Source: Oscillospiraceae bacterium
Lineage (GTDB): Bacteria > Bacillota > Clostridia > Oscillospirales > Acutalibacteraceae
Direction: 5' to 3'
DNA length: 64,000 nt
Assembly (NCBI GenBank): GCA_015065665.1
Contig: SVPX01000001.1
Location: forward strand, 1 to 64,000
Part shown: piece after piece, positions 50,807 to 58,463 of the stretch
How the letters are laid out: the number at the start of each line of letters is the position of its first letter
Position numbering within the stretch: the stretch's first letter is position 1
Translations under genes and position numbers: made by a program
The notes under the pieces: generated by a model
The model's database searches: none
The model's input: the letters and a program-made list of their open reading frames with translations, nothing else
What the model was told of the DNA's origin: nothing

Positions 50807-52297
50807 TCAGTTTACTGTGAAGATGTAGAACTCATAGGGGTTGTATGTTTTGCCTTCAAGCTCACTGAAAGACATATCCTTGTCCTCAAAGTCAAAGTTT
50901 GTGCCATCATAGTGAATAACGCATTTTGCACCATCAATTCCAAGGTCAAAGGTTACATCGGATACTGCTTCGTACATAAGGTTTGCAGCATAGATAACCT
51001 TTTCGCCACCGTTTTCTCTTGTGAATACAAGGAAGTGGGGGTCGCTTGTCTCGATGAAATTAACCTCGCGGTTAGAGGTTAAAAGAGCTTTGTTTGTTGT
51101 TTTGAGTGTGGCAAGTTCTGTGATGAGTTCTTCATATTTAAGCTCAGACTCCCACTTAACAGGGTCTTTCTCAAAGAACTCGATTTCGTGGTTGTAGCCC
51201 TGCTCGTTACCTGTGTAAACAAGGGGGAAACCGGGAGTAAGGAAAGATAGTGCAAAGAGCGGCTCATAGGATGTGCCGAAACGATCATAATAAGTACCCT
51301 CCCAGGAGTTCTTATCGTGATTGTCTGTGTAGTTCATAGGGAAACTGCCCTGTGCATATCGGGTTGAAAGCTCCATGCTCTTCTGCAGAGGAGCCACAAA
51401 TATACCGCCCAGAATCATGCGGGACTGGTTGTACAGGTCATCGTTGTAGCAGCAGTCAAAAGCATAGGTGGTAAGGGCCTCTGAAGCGGCACACTCAGCA
51501 AGCATCATAATCTCGCTGTTAATGGATTTGAGTTTGTATACAGCCGCATTCCAGAATGTTGTGGGAACACCCTGTGCGTGGTCGCATCTGAAACCATCAA
51601 TGCCGATTTCCTCAACCCAGTACTGCATAGCTTTGATCATCTCTGCGCGCATTTCGTAGTTTTCGTAGTTAAGTTCTGCTGTATCAGACCAGTCGTAAGA
51701 GAAGATGATCTCGCCATCATCGTCACACTCGTACCAGTCTTTGTGCTCTGTAACCCACTTGTGGTCCCAGCCTGTGTGGTTTGCAACCCAGTCAAGAATA
51801 ACCTTGAAGCCCATATCGTGAGCTGTATCTACAAGGTGAATGAAATCTTCTTTAGTGCCGAATTCGGGATTTACTGCAGTATAGTCGTCAACAGCGTAGT
51901 AAGAGCCCAGAGTACCCTTTTTCTCGGTTTCGCTGATAGGGTGAATAGGCATAAACCACAGTGTATTAACGCCCATAGCTTTAAGTCTGTCAAGGTGACC
52001 TTCAAAAGCCTTGAATGTACCCTCTTCTGTGTACTGTCTTACATTTACTTCGTAGAGTACGCAGGTGTCAAGCCAGGAAGCAGTGTTCTTTGTGAGTACA
52101 TCGTCAGCAGCAGAAAGATCGGTCATAACGCCGTCTACAATACTGCCTTCCGGTACGTCATCAGAAAGAACATAGTCTACCTTCTGTGCTTCTGTTGCAG
52201 GAACAGTTGTTGTCTCTGTGTTGTCACCGTTTCCGTTGCAGGCAACAAGAGAAAAAGCCATAACTGCAACAAGTAAGAATGCTAAAAACTTTTTCAT
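50807..52297 (-). CDS. GH13 family alpha-amylase, lipoprotein
   Basis: A 496-residue glycoside hydrolase for α-1,4-glucans. The N-terminus KKFLAFLLVAVMAFSLVAC has a lipobox (LVAC) for membrane attachment, then an acidic linker rich in T/E. GH13 regions: DWVANHTG (region I), GFRCDHAQG (nucleophile Asp), MMLAEC (acid/base Glu), and YTDNHDK. The last ~80 residues form a β-domain (GGEKVIYAANLMYEAVSDVT). No dockerin or CBM26. The start ATG is at 52297; the SD is GGAG. Exact specificity (amylase, neopullulanase-like or oligosaccharide) is not resolved. Confidence 0.93.
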   Translation of the reverse strand: MKKFLAFLLVAVMAFSLVACNGNGDNTETTTVPATEAQKVDYVLSDDVPEGSIVDGVMTDLSAADDVLTKNTASWLDTCVLYEVNVRQYTEEGTFKAFEGHLDRLKAMGVNTLWFMPIHPISETEKKGTLGSYYAVDDYTAVNPEFGTKEDFIHLVDTAHDMGFKVILDWVANHTGWDHKWVTEHKDWYECDDDGEIIFSYDWSDTAELNYENYEMRAEMIKAMQYWVEEIGIDGFRCDHAQGVPTTFWNAAVYKLKSINSEIMMLAECAASEALTTYAFDCCYNDDLYNQSRMILGGIFVAPLQKSMELSTRYAQGSFPMNYTDNHDKNSWEGTYYDRFGTSYEPLFALSFLTPGFPLVYTGNEQGYNHEIEFFEKDPVKWESELKYEELITELATLKTTNKALLTSNREVNFIETSDPHFLVFTRENGGEKVIYAANLMYEAVSDVTFDLGIDGAKCVIHYDGTNFDFEDKDMSFSELEGKTYNPYEFYIFTVN

Positions 52298-52339
52298 AAA
52301 AATACTCCTTCGTTTATAGGAATTATTCGTTGGTGCCGA

Positions 52340-52352
52340 ACCGAAAAACGGT
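52340..52352. promoter_or_regulatory. Possible LacI-type operator upstream of amylase
   Basis: A perfect palindrome ACCG AAAAA CGGT lies between the amylase -10 and its start codon, where a repressor could block transcription. Weak, sequence-only evidence. Confidence 0.35.
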
Positions 52353-52369
52353 ATCAGACCTGTGAGTTA

Positions 52370-52398
52370 ATTATAAAGTTTGGGGGAGTGTTTGTCAA
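52370..52398 (-). promoter_or_regulatory. Promoter for amylase gene
   Basis: On the minus strand, TTGACA, a 17-nt spacer and TATAAT: a full consensus promoter. Confidence 0.88.
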
Positions 52399-52495
52399 TT
52401 AACAGAATAAACGGATAGGGGACATAAAATGCACCGCTTTTTTTATGCAAATGATAATTTTACGAGAAAATATGCAGGATGGGATAAAAAATGTC

Positions 52496-52524
52496 TTGCA
52501 ATTATTCCAAACAGGATATATAAT
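52496..52524 (+). promoter_or_regulatory. Promoter for small-peptide operon
   Basis: TTGCAA, a 17-nt spacer and TATAAT. The expected transcript has a ~120-nt leader with a small hairpin (GGCAC GAGG GTGCC) near 52540-52554. Confidence 0.8.
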
Positions 52525-52650
52525 AAACTTGGAATATTGGCACGAGGGTGCCTCTTCAATAAACTTTATAATTACAGAATCTTTTAATATCCGCAGTTTC
52601 TCATTTGTGTGAGGTGAACTGTAATTTCAGATTAAAGGAGATATAGACTT

Positions 52651-52800
52651 ATGAAAAAAGAAGTTTACGAGCGCGCAGAAATTCTTGTTTCTGTTTTCAG
52701 AAAAGAAGATGTTGTTACAGCCAGTGTTGTAACAGATGACCCTTTTGGTCCCGATTTCAGCAAGGACGAGGATGATCTGGAGATTCTTCCTTTCGGTTAA
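52651..52800 (+). CDS. 49-aa acidic small peptide, possible RiPP precursor
   Basis: A 49-residue ORF with a good SD (AAAGGAG, 10 nt upstream). It begins MKKEVYERAEILVSVFRKED and continues VVTASVVTDDPFGPDFSKD, ending LEILPFG. The N-terminal half is a helix-prone leader-like segment; the C-terminal half is rich in D, P, G and T/S. This layout recalls short Clostridia peptides of the pattern (P/A)EI-x-V-x-x-F-x-x-EDV-x-T-x-S, which I know only from memory. It is the first gene before PqqD and a nucleotidyltransferase. No cysteines. It could also be a regulatory small protein; function is unknown. Confidence 0.6.
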   Translation: MKKEVYERAEILVSVFRKEDVVTASVVTDDPFGPDFSKDEDDLEILPFG

Positions 52801-52850
52801 TAGTCGCTTTGCGTTTTGATTGAGCGTTGAATTTTAATATGAGAACTAAC

Positions 52851-52877
52851 AGGGGATTTCCATATCGGAAGTCCCCT
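52851..52877 (+). promoter_or_regulatory. Intercistronic stem-loop after small-peptide gene
   Basis: AGGGGATTTCC and GGAAGTCCCCT (11 pairs, one G-U) around ATATC, without a T-run after it. Such structures can stabilise or partially end the upstream transcript, giving more peptide than PqqD. Confidence 0.5.
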
Positions 52878-52902
52878 TGTGCATATAAACAGGGAGGTAA
52901 GT

Positions 52903-53163
52903 ATGAAACTCAAGGACTCTTTCGTTACCCGTCAGTTTCAGGATACTTATGTTATGGCAGGGACAGAGAATACGGAATTCAGAGGTATTGTCAACGGCAA
53001 TTCCACAACCGCGTTTATTATCGAGTGCCTTAAAACACAAACCACAAGAGAAGAAATAATAGAGAAAATGCTTCTTAAGTACGATGCACCCAAGGAGATT
53101 ATTACTGAGGATGTAGATAAAGTCCTTGAGGTATTGAAGGGTATAGGAGCAATCGAAGAATAA
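52903..53163 (+). CDS. PqqD family protein (RRE-like)
   Basis: An 86-residue PqqD-type protein: β-strands (KDSFVTRQFQDTYVMAGTEN, NTEFRGIVNGNSTTAFII) and helices (TTREEIIEKMLLKYDAPKEI, ITEDVDKVLEVLKGIGAI). PqqD folds recognise leader peptides in several RiPP pathways. The SD is GGGAGG. It lies 102 nt after the small-peptide gene and 30 nt before the nucleotidyltransferase, an arrangement consistent with the three acting together. No radical SAM, protease or ABC transporter partner is nearby. Confidence 0.82.
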   Translation: MKLKDSFVTRQFQDTYVMAGTENTEFRGIVNGNSTTAFIIECLKTQTTREEIIEKMLLKYDAPKEIITEDVDKVLEVLKGIGAIEE

Positions 53164-53193
53164 TTCATATTATTTTACAAGGAGGGGATAAAG

Positions 53194-54318
53194 TTGAATA
53201 CAGAAAAACTTGTGCTGTATCTTTGCCTTTGTGCAATCAACAACACCTCTCCCTCTGAGGATATAATGAAAGATGCCGATATAAAGGAGATTTACAGGTA
53301 CGGTATAACACATAAGGTAATAGCTCTTGTGTGCTATGCTCTTGAAAAGATTATGCAGGTGCCTGTACCCTTCGTGGAGGCAAAGACAAAGGCTATCCGC
53401 AAGGATATGCTGATGGATGCAGAATTTCAGAAGATTTCTGCGTTTATGGAGGATAAGGGTATATTTTATATGCCGCTTAAGGGTGCTTTGCTCAAAGAAC
53501 TATATCCAAAAGCAGGAATGCGTCAGATGTCCGATGTGGATATATTCTATGACTCCGATTTCCGAGAAGAAGTCAAAGAGTATATGCTGAGTTTATCCTA
53601 TGAATGTACAGCCTGTACAGACAGTCAGGATGCCTATAAACGACAGCCTGTGTATAACTTTGAGTTCCATCATCTGTTGTTTTCACAGGTGGAATCAAAG
53701 GCTCTTTATGAGTACTACAAAGATATTGAGAGCAGAATTGTAAAGGATAAAGAGAATTCTTTCAGATACGATATGACCGAGGAGGATTTTTATATCTATC
53801 TGATTGCTCACGAATACAAGCATTTTTCACAGTTCGGTACAGGAATCCGCTCTCTCCTTGATGTGATAGTTTTTCTGAGACGATATGAGGAAACTCTTGA
53901 TATGGATTATATCTGCAGTGAACTTGAAAAATTAAACATCTCGGAATTTGAAGAAAAGCAGAGAGAACTATGTAAAAAATTGGATTCTGACAATTTTTAT
54001 CGTAATCTTTCAGTGAATGAGGAAGAACTGCTTTCTTGCTTTCTTTGTGGTGGAGTATACGGAGATTACCGCACCGGCATTGTAAACAGAATGGCAGGAA
54101 AGACAGGAGAAAAGAACAGGGAAGTTACAAAGGGTAAGAAGATTAAGTATATCTTTAATAGAATTTTTCCGCCTATAGAATACTATCGGGCAGCATACCC
54201 TTTCTTCTACAAACACAGACTCCTCATCCCTTTCTGTGTTGTTTACCGTGTTTTTCTTGCTTTGTTTAAACGAAATGATTTTGTTAAATCAGAACTTGAT
54301 GCCCTAAAGAAAAACTGA
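53194..54318 (+). CDS. PF14907-type nucleotidyltransferase (NTP_transf_5)
   Basis: A 374-residue protein with a polβ-type nucleotidyltransferase core: FYMPLKGALLKELYPKAGMR, then QMSDVDIFYD, giving the KGA-x-L and D-x-D metal motifs, and HEYKHFSQFGTGIRSLLDV later. PF14907 proteins occur with PqqD in lasso-peptide and other RiPP loci, where they may add nucleotidyl or related groups; the target is unknown. The start is TTG behind AAGGAGGGG. The C-terminus holds a basic patch and a hydrophobic stretch (LIPFCVVYRVFLALF) that may touch the membrane. Confidence 0.83.
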   Translation: MNTEKLVLYLCLCAINNTSPSEDIMKDADIKEIYRYGITHKVIALVCYALEKIMQVPVPFVEAKTKAIRKDMLMDAEFQKISAFMEDKGIFYMPLKGALLKELYPKAGMRQMSDVDIFYDSDFREEVKEYMLSLSYECTACTDSQDAYKRQPVYNFEFHHLLFSQVESKALYEYYKDIESRIVKDKENSFRYDMTEEDFYIYLIAHEYKHFSQFGTGIRSLLDVIVFLRRYEETLDMDYICSELEKLNISEFEEKQRELCKKLDSDNFYRNLSVNEEELLSCFLCGGVYGDYRTGIVNRMAGKTGEKNREVTKGKKIKYIFNRIFPPIEYYRAAYPFFYKHRLLIPFCVVYRVFLALFKRNDFVKSELDALKKN

Positions 54319-54379
54319 TATTTTGTATGAAATAACCCCTAGGAGTGCGGGGATCTAACCTTCGGAGGTATGAAGAATA

Positions 54380-55801
54380 ATGAGAAAGTTTGATACAAAA
54401 GTACAGCACTTAAAGTACAAGGTACTTCGTGAGGTTGCCCGTCAGGCATGGAATGACAGTCTCCTTGAGAATGTTTTTGATATTCCCAAGACAATCGTGC
54501 CGGGTAAAACTCCTACAATGCGTTGCTGTGTATATAAGGAAAGAGCCATTCTCTCTGAGCGTGTGCGTATTGCTATGGGTGGCGACAAGGCTAACCCCAA
54601 TGTTATCGAGGTAATTGACATTGCCTGTGACGAGTGTCCTGCTGCAGGATACGAGGTTACAGACTCCTGTCGTGGTTGCCTTGCTCACCGTTGTGAAGAT
54701 GTTTGTAAAAAGGGTGCAATCTCTTTTGACCACAATCACGTGGCACATATTGATAAATCCAAGTGTATCGAGTGCGGTCAGTGTGCAAAGGTTTGTCCAT
54801 ATTCCGCTATTGTAAACCGTAAGCGTCCTTGTCAGATTGCCTGTAAGGTAAAGGCTATTTCTATCAATGACGATAACGCGGCGGCTATTGATAACGGCAA
54901 GTGCATCCAGTGCGGTGCTTGTGTTTATCAGTGTCCCTTTGGTGCTATTTCCGACAAATCCTTTATCCTTGATGCAATCGACTTTATCAGGAAGAGCCAG
55001 GGTAACACAGCATACAAGGTATACGCGTTGGTTGCTCCTTCTATCTCCAGCCAGTTTAAGTACGCAAAACTTGGTCAGGTTATCTCAGGTCTTAAGGAAC
55101 TTGGTTTCTATACAGTAGTTGAGGCGGCTCTGGGTGCTGATATGGTTGCACAGGCAGAGTCCAGAGAACTTGCAGAAAAGGGCTTCCTCACAAGCTCCTG
55201 CTGTCCTGCTTTTGTTCAGTATATTGACAGCGCCTTCCCTCAGCTGAAAGGTTATGTATCCCACAATCTTTCACCTATGGCTACTCTTGCAAAGTATATC
55301 AAAGAAACCGATTCCACCTCAAAGATAGTTTTCATCGGTCCCTGTACTGCAAAGAAAGCAGAGGCACAGCTTGAGTCCGTAAAGCCTTATGTTGATGCTG
55401 TACTCACATTTGAGGAACTTCAGGCTCTCTTTGACAGCCGTGATATTGATATTACAACTCTTCCTGAGGATGTTCTTGATAACGCATCCTACTTCGGCAG
55501 AATCTTTGCCCGCAGCGGCGGTCTTTCCGATGCTGTCAAGCAGGGACTTGCGGAGCAGGGAATCGAGTTTGAGCTGAAGGCTCTGCCCTGTGATGGCATC
55601 GAGGCTTGTCGTACTGCACTTCTCAAAAAGAGCAAGAATGTACTTGATGCAAACTTCATCGAGGGTATGGCTTGTGTCGGCGGTTGTATTGGCGGTGCAG
55701 GATGCCTTACTCATGGCGAAAAGAACAAAGCTCAGGTTGATGAATATGGTAAAGAAGCAACGGAAAAGACAATTTCCGGGGCTGTTTCTGCTCTCAGGTA
55801 A
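54380..55801 (+). CDS. Monomeric [FeFe] hydrogenase (group B-like)
   Basis: A 473-residue cytoplasmic iron enzyme for H2/electron exchange. Residues ~85-200 hold several cysteine motifs (CDECPAAGYEV, CRGCLAHRCEDVC) and two [4Fe-4S] ferredoxin sites (CIECGQCAKVCPYSA; CIQCGACVYQCPFGA). H-cluster motifs are L1 TSSCCPAFVQ, L2 FIGPCTAKKAE and L3 MACVGGCIGGAGC, which lacks the usual MACPGGC proline, as in group B. The start ATG is behind CGGAGG. It is 62 nt after the nucleotidyltransferase; whether they share a transcript is unclear. Confidence 0.9.
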   Translation: MRKFDTKVQHLKYKVLREVARQAWNDSLLENVFDIPKTIVPGKTPTMRCCVYKERAILSERVRIAMGGDKANPNVIEVIDIACDECPAAGYEVTDSCRGCLAHRCEDVCKKGAISFDHNHVAHIDKSKCIECGQCAKVCPYSAIVNRKRPCQIACKVKAISINDDNAAAIDNGKCIQCGACVYQCPFGAISDKSFILDAIDFIRKSQGNTAYKVYALVAPSISSQFKYAKLGQVISGLKELGFYTVVEAALGADMVAQAESRELAEKGFLTSSCCPAFVQYIDSAFPQLKGYVSHNLSPMATLAKYIKETDSTSKIVFIGPCTAKKAEAQLESVKPYVDAVLTFEELQALFDSRDIDITTLPEDVLDNASYFGRIFARSGGLSDAVKQGLAEQGIEFELKALPCDGIEACRTALLKKSKNVLDANFIEGMACVGGCIGGAGCLTHGEKNKAQVDEYGKEATEKTISGAVSALR

Positions 55802-55846
55802 TATGATACTTGTATAAATATAATATAAAGTAATAAGAAGTAATAA

Positions 55847-55880
55847 GGGCCGCAGTGGTAAACTGCGGCCTTTTTGTTTT
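55847..55880 (+). terminator. Terminator after hydrogenase
   Basis: GGCCGCAGT and ACTGCGGCC arms around GGTAA, then T5. Confidence 0.9.
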
Positions 55881-55962
55881 GTGGAACTATACTGTCGGAG
55901 ATATCAGTTGGTTGTGTGTGAAAAATTCTGATATATTATTGTGAAAAATTGTTGTATAGGTA

Positions 55963-55991
55963 TTGAAAAACAGATTAATATTGTATAAAAT
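55963..55991 (+). promoter_or_regulatory. Promoter for triple starch-binding protein
   Basis: TTGAAA, a 17-nt spacer and TAAAAT, ~70 nt before the start codon. Confidence 0.6.
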
Positions 55992-56063
55992 ATACTAAAG
56001 TATGTGAATCGGACCATACATGAAGAATGTATGATTTTCAAAATCATTCAAGGAGGAATTCCG

Positions 56064-58175
56064 ATGAAAAGAAAGATATCGTTGTTTTTGGCAATTCTGA
56101 TGTTGGTGAGCCTTATGTGTACTGCACCTGTAACTGTAGGCGCAGAGGATACTGAAGCACAGGAAATCTCCGTGTATTTTGAGAATAACTGGCTGTGGGC
56201 TGATGTTTTCTATCATTCCTGGGGCAGTTCTCTTGATACAAATACAAACTGGGGCAGCGGCCAGGTTGAGAAGGTCGGTACCTCTGTAAACGGTTATGAG
56301 GTTTACAGGGCTGTGGTGGGTTCTGATGCTATGGGCGTGATTTTCGCAGGTATCAAAAATGATGGAACAGGACAGGAAGACCAGACTCCCAATATTGAGG
56401 AAGCTGATATTTTTGACGGTGCATGCTACTCTATGGTATGGGACGACGGTAATGCAACCGTTGTGAGTAATATCAATGATATATGTCCCGATATGGGTGA
56501 TGCTCCCGTAACCGACCCTGAGGAGGAAACAACCGTTGCAGAAACAGAAACAGTTGAAACCGACCCTACAGAGGCTCCTTTGACAGAGACTATCACAATT
56601 TATTTTGAGAATAACTGGCTGTGGGAAGTACCCATGATTTATTGGTACGGAAACGAAACCGGCGACCAGCCTCAGTGGCCCGGCATTGAAATGACTGCTG
56701 CAGGTAAAACCGATAACGGATATGACAGATATGCTGCGGAGGTTCCCGTTGATGTTCTGGGAATTGTGTTCAGCGGTAACGAAGAACAGTCAGAAGACGT
56801 TCTGGCAGGTTGGTTCGACGGAGTCTGCTATTATATGCTGTGGGATGAAGAAAGCCAGAGTAAATTTGCAGTTGCGTATGACAACGGATTTGTAGACCCT
56901 GAGGAGACAGTTCCCGAGGAGACAACAGAGCCTACGGAGGAAACAGAAATCCCCGAGGAAACCGAGGACAGCACAGAGGGAGAACTTCCCTCCGAGACAT
57001 ACACAGTATATTACGTGGACTCGGGTAACTTCTTTATGCCCTATGCTTATGCCTGGTCAGACGGCAAACGTCCCAATGGGGATTGGCCGGGAGAGCCAAT
57101 GGTGCTGACTGACATAGTGTCTCCCGATGGTTCTCCTGTATATTCCTACACAACACACACTTTGTATGAATACATTGTTTTCTCTGACGGCAGTGACCTT
57201 CAGACAGAAGACCTGCAGTTTATGCCTGACAAGTATCTCTGGTGGTCAGATGAGGTCTGGTATGATAACGTAAACGATATCCAGGTTGACGATGACGGTC
57301 CGGGTGCGGATGATATCCCCTGGGGTACAGCAGTGCTTGAGGGTTATACAATCAGTCTCGGCGGTAATATTGCAATCAATTATTTCTATACTCTTGCTGT
57401 GGATGTGGCCGAGTCGCCTGATACAAGGGTAGTGTTCACAGTTCCCGATTCGGGCTCTTATTATACTCTTGAGGTTCCTGTTTCACAGGCAAGATATGAC
57501 GGCACTTATTATATTTTCACCTGCAACGTTGACGCGAAGGAGATGACCTCCGTTGTGAAGTCTCAGCTTGTTTCCTCTGTTACAACAACACAGGTGGATG
57601 AGTATACAATCAAGGAATACGCTGTGACGATGCTCAGTGACCCCATTGCCTTTGAGGCTGAGCAGAGTGTTGTGAAGGCTATGCTCAACTATGGCGCAGC
57701 TGCTCAGATTTACTTTGATTATAATACGGATAATCTTGCAAACGATACAGAGTATATGACGGACGCAGATAAAGAGATCACAGAGCGGGATTTAACCGCT
57801 TATGAGGTGAGTGTAACAGGCAATACCGACAGCGACTATTTCTATGGTGCAACCCTTTGCCTTGAGTCGGAAACCTCGCTGAAACTTTACTTTGCACTTG
57901 CCGATGCACAGGATGAAGAAAGCGTAGAGATGCTGGTAGACGGAAGTCTTGTCAATGCAGTAAAGAATGGGAACGTCTATGAACTTGTTATAGAGAACAT
58001 TCCTGCTCATCTGCTTGGGGAGGCTTACGTTGTACAGACAGGAGACATCAGAGTGGAAATCAGCGCATTCAGTTACATCTGTCTTGCACAGCAGGATGGA
58101 AACTTAGCGCTTCGCAACGTATCAAACGCTCTGGCAGAGTACTCTGTGTGTGCAAATGCTTACGGTGCATATTGA
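56064..58175 (+). CDS. Secreted protein with three starch-binding (CBM26-like) modules
   Basis: A 703-residue protein. Signal peptide at residues 1-28 (KRKISLFLAILMLVSLMC...VGA). Module 1 begins ISVYFENNWLWADVFYHSW; module 2 ITIYFENNWLWEVPMIYWYG with QWPGIEM; module 3 YTVYYVDSGNFFMPYAYAW with WPGEPM. These share the N/S-W-x-x-P/A, Y-W and WPG pattern of CBM26-like starch modules and are joined by Glu/Thr-rich linkers. The C-terminal ~270 residues form an uncharacterised β-rich domain (GTAVLEGYTISLGGNIAINY). No dockerin or catalytic domain. The ATG at 56064 follows AAGGAGG. Confidence 0.8.
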   Translation: MKRKISLFLAILMLVSLMCTAPVTVGAEDTEAQEISVYFENNWLWADVFYHSWGSSLDTNTNWGSGQVEKVGTSVNGYEVYRAVVGSDAMGVIFAGIKNDGTGQEDQTPNIEEADIFDGACYSMVWDDGNATVVSNINDICPDMGDAPVTDPEEETTVAETETVETDPTEAPLTETITIYFENNWLWEVPMIYWYGNETGDQPQWPGIEMTAAGKTDNGYDRYAAEVPVDVLGIVFSGNEEQSEDVLAGWFDGVCYYMLWDEESQSKFAVAYDNGFVDPEETVPEETTEPTEETEIPEETEDSTEGELPSETYTVYYVDSGNFFMPYAYAWSDGKRPNGDWPGEPMVLTDIVSPDGSPVYSYTTHTLYEYIVFSDGSDLQTEDLQFMPDKYLWWSDEVWYDNVNDIQVDDDGPGADDIPWGTAVLEGYTISLGGNIAINYFYTLAVDVAESPDTRVVFTVPDSGSYYTLEVPVSQARYDGTYYIFTCNVDAKEMTSVVKSQLVSSVTTTQVDEYTIKEYAVTMLSDPIAFEAEQSVVKAMLNYGAAAQIYFDYNTDNLANDTEYMTDADKEITERDLTAYEVSVTGNTDSDYFYGATLCLESETSLKLYFALADAQDEESVEMLVDGSLVNAVKNGNVYELVIENIPAHLLGEAYVVQTGDIRVEISAFSYICLAQQDGNLALRNVSNALAEYSVCANAYGAY

Positions 58176-58212
58176 TTATGTGTGCATAGTACAGTTGAAT
58201 AAATAACAATCT

Positions 58213-58246
58213 AAAGGAACTTTCTTTCGGGAGAGTTCCTTTTTTG
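58213..58246 (+). terminator. Terminator after starch-binding protein gene
   Basis: AAAGGAACTTTC and GAGAGTTCCTTT arms with T6. Confidence 0.85.
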
Positions 58247-58338
58247 TTGTGTTTGTTAAATACAGGTGACGTAAGTTGTTGATTGTGACAAATTTATTGT
58301 TAGTTGTTACTATATGACAGGATAAAAATTTGGTAGTA

Positions 58339-58366
58339 TTGCACCTATTATTATGTAGGTTATAAT
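58339..58366 (+). promoter_or_regulatory. Promoter for giant hydrolase
   Basis: TTGCAC, a 16-nt spacer and TATAAT; a second TATAAT lies at 58369-58374. The leader is ~90 nt. Confidence 0.6.
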
Positions 58367-58463
58367 GGTATAATTTAATGTGTATAGATGTTTATGGAAG
58401 ATGTGTTACTTCTGTAGATTATTCTGAACCAATGTGAAAATTCCAACGAAAGGATCTGATGAG

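Noticed and set aside
50442-54318. The PqqD/nucleotidyltransferase region as a lasso-peptide or radical SAM RiPP locus
   Set aside because: No asparagine-synthase-like cyclase, transglutaminase-like protease, radical SAM enzyme or ABC exporter is visible from 50 to 56 kb. Kept only as an RiPP-like candidate.
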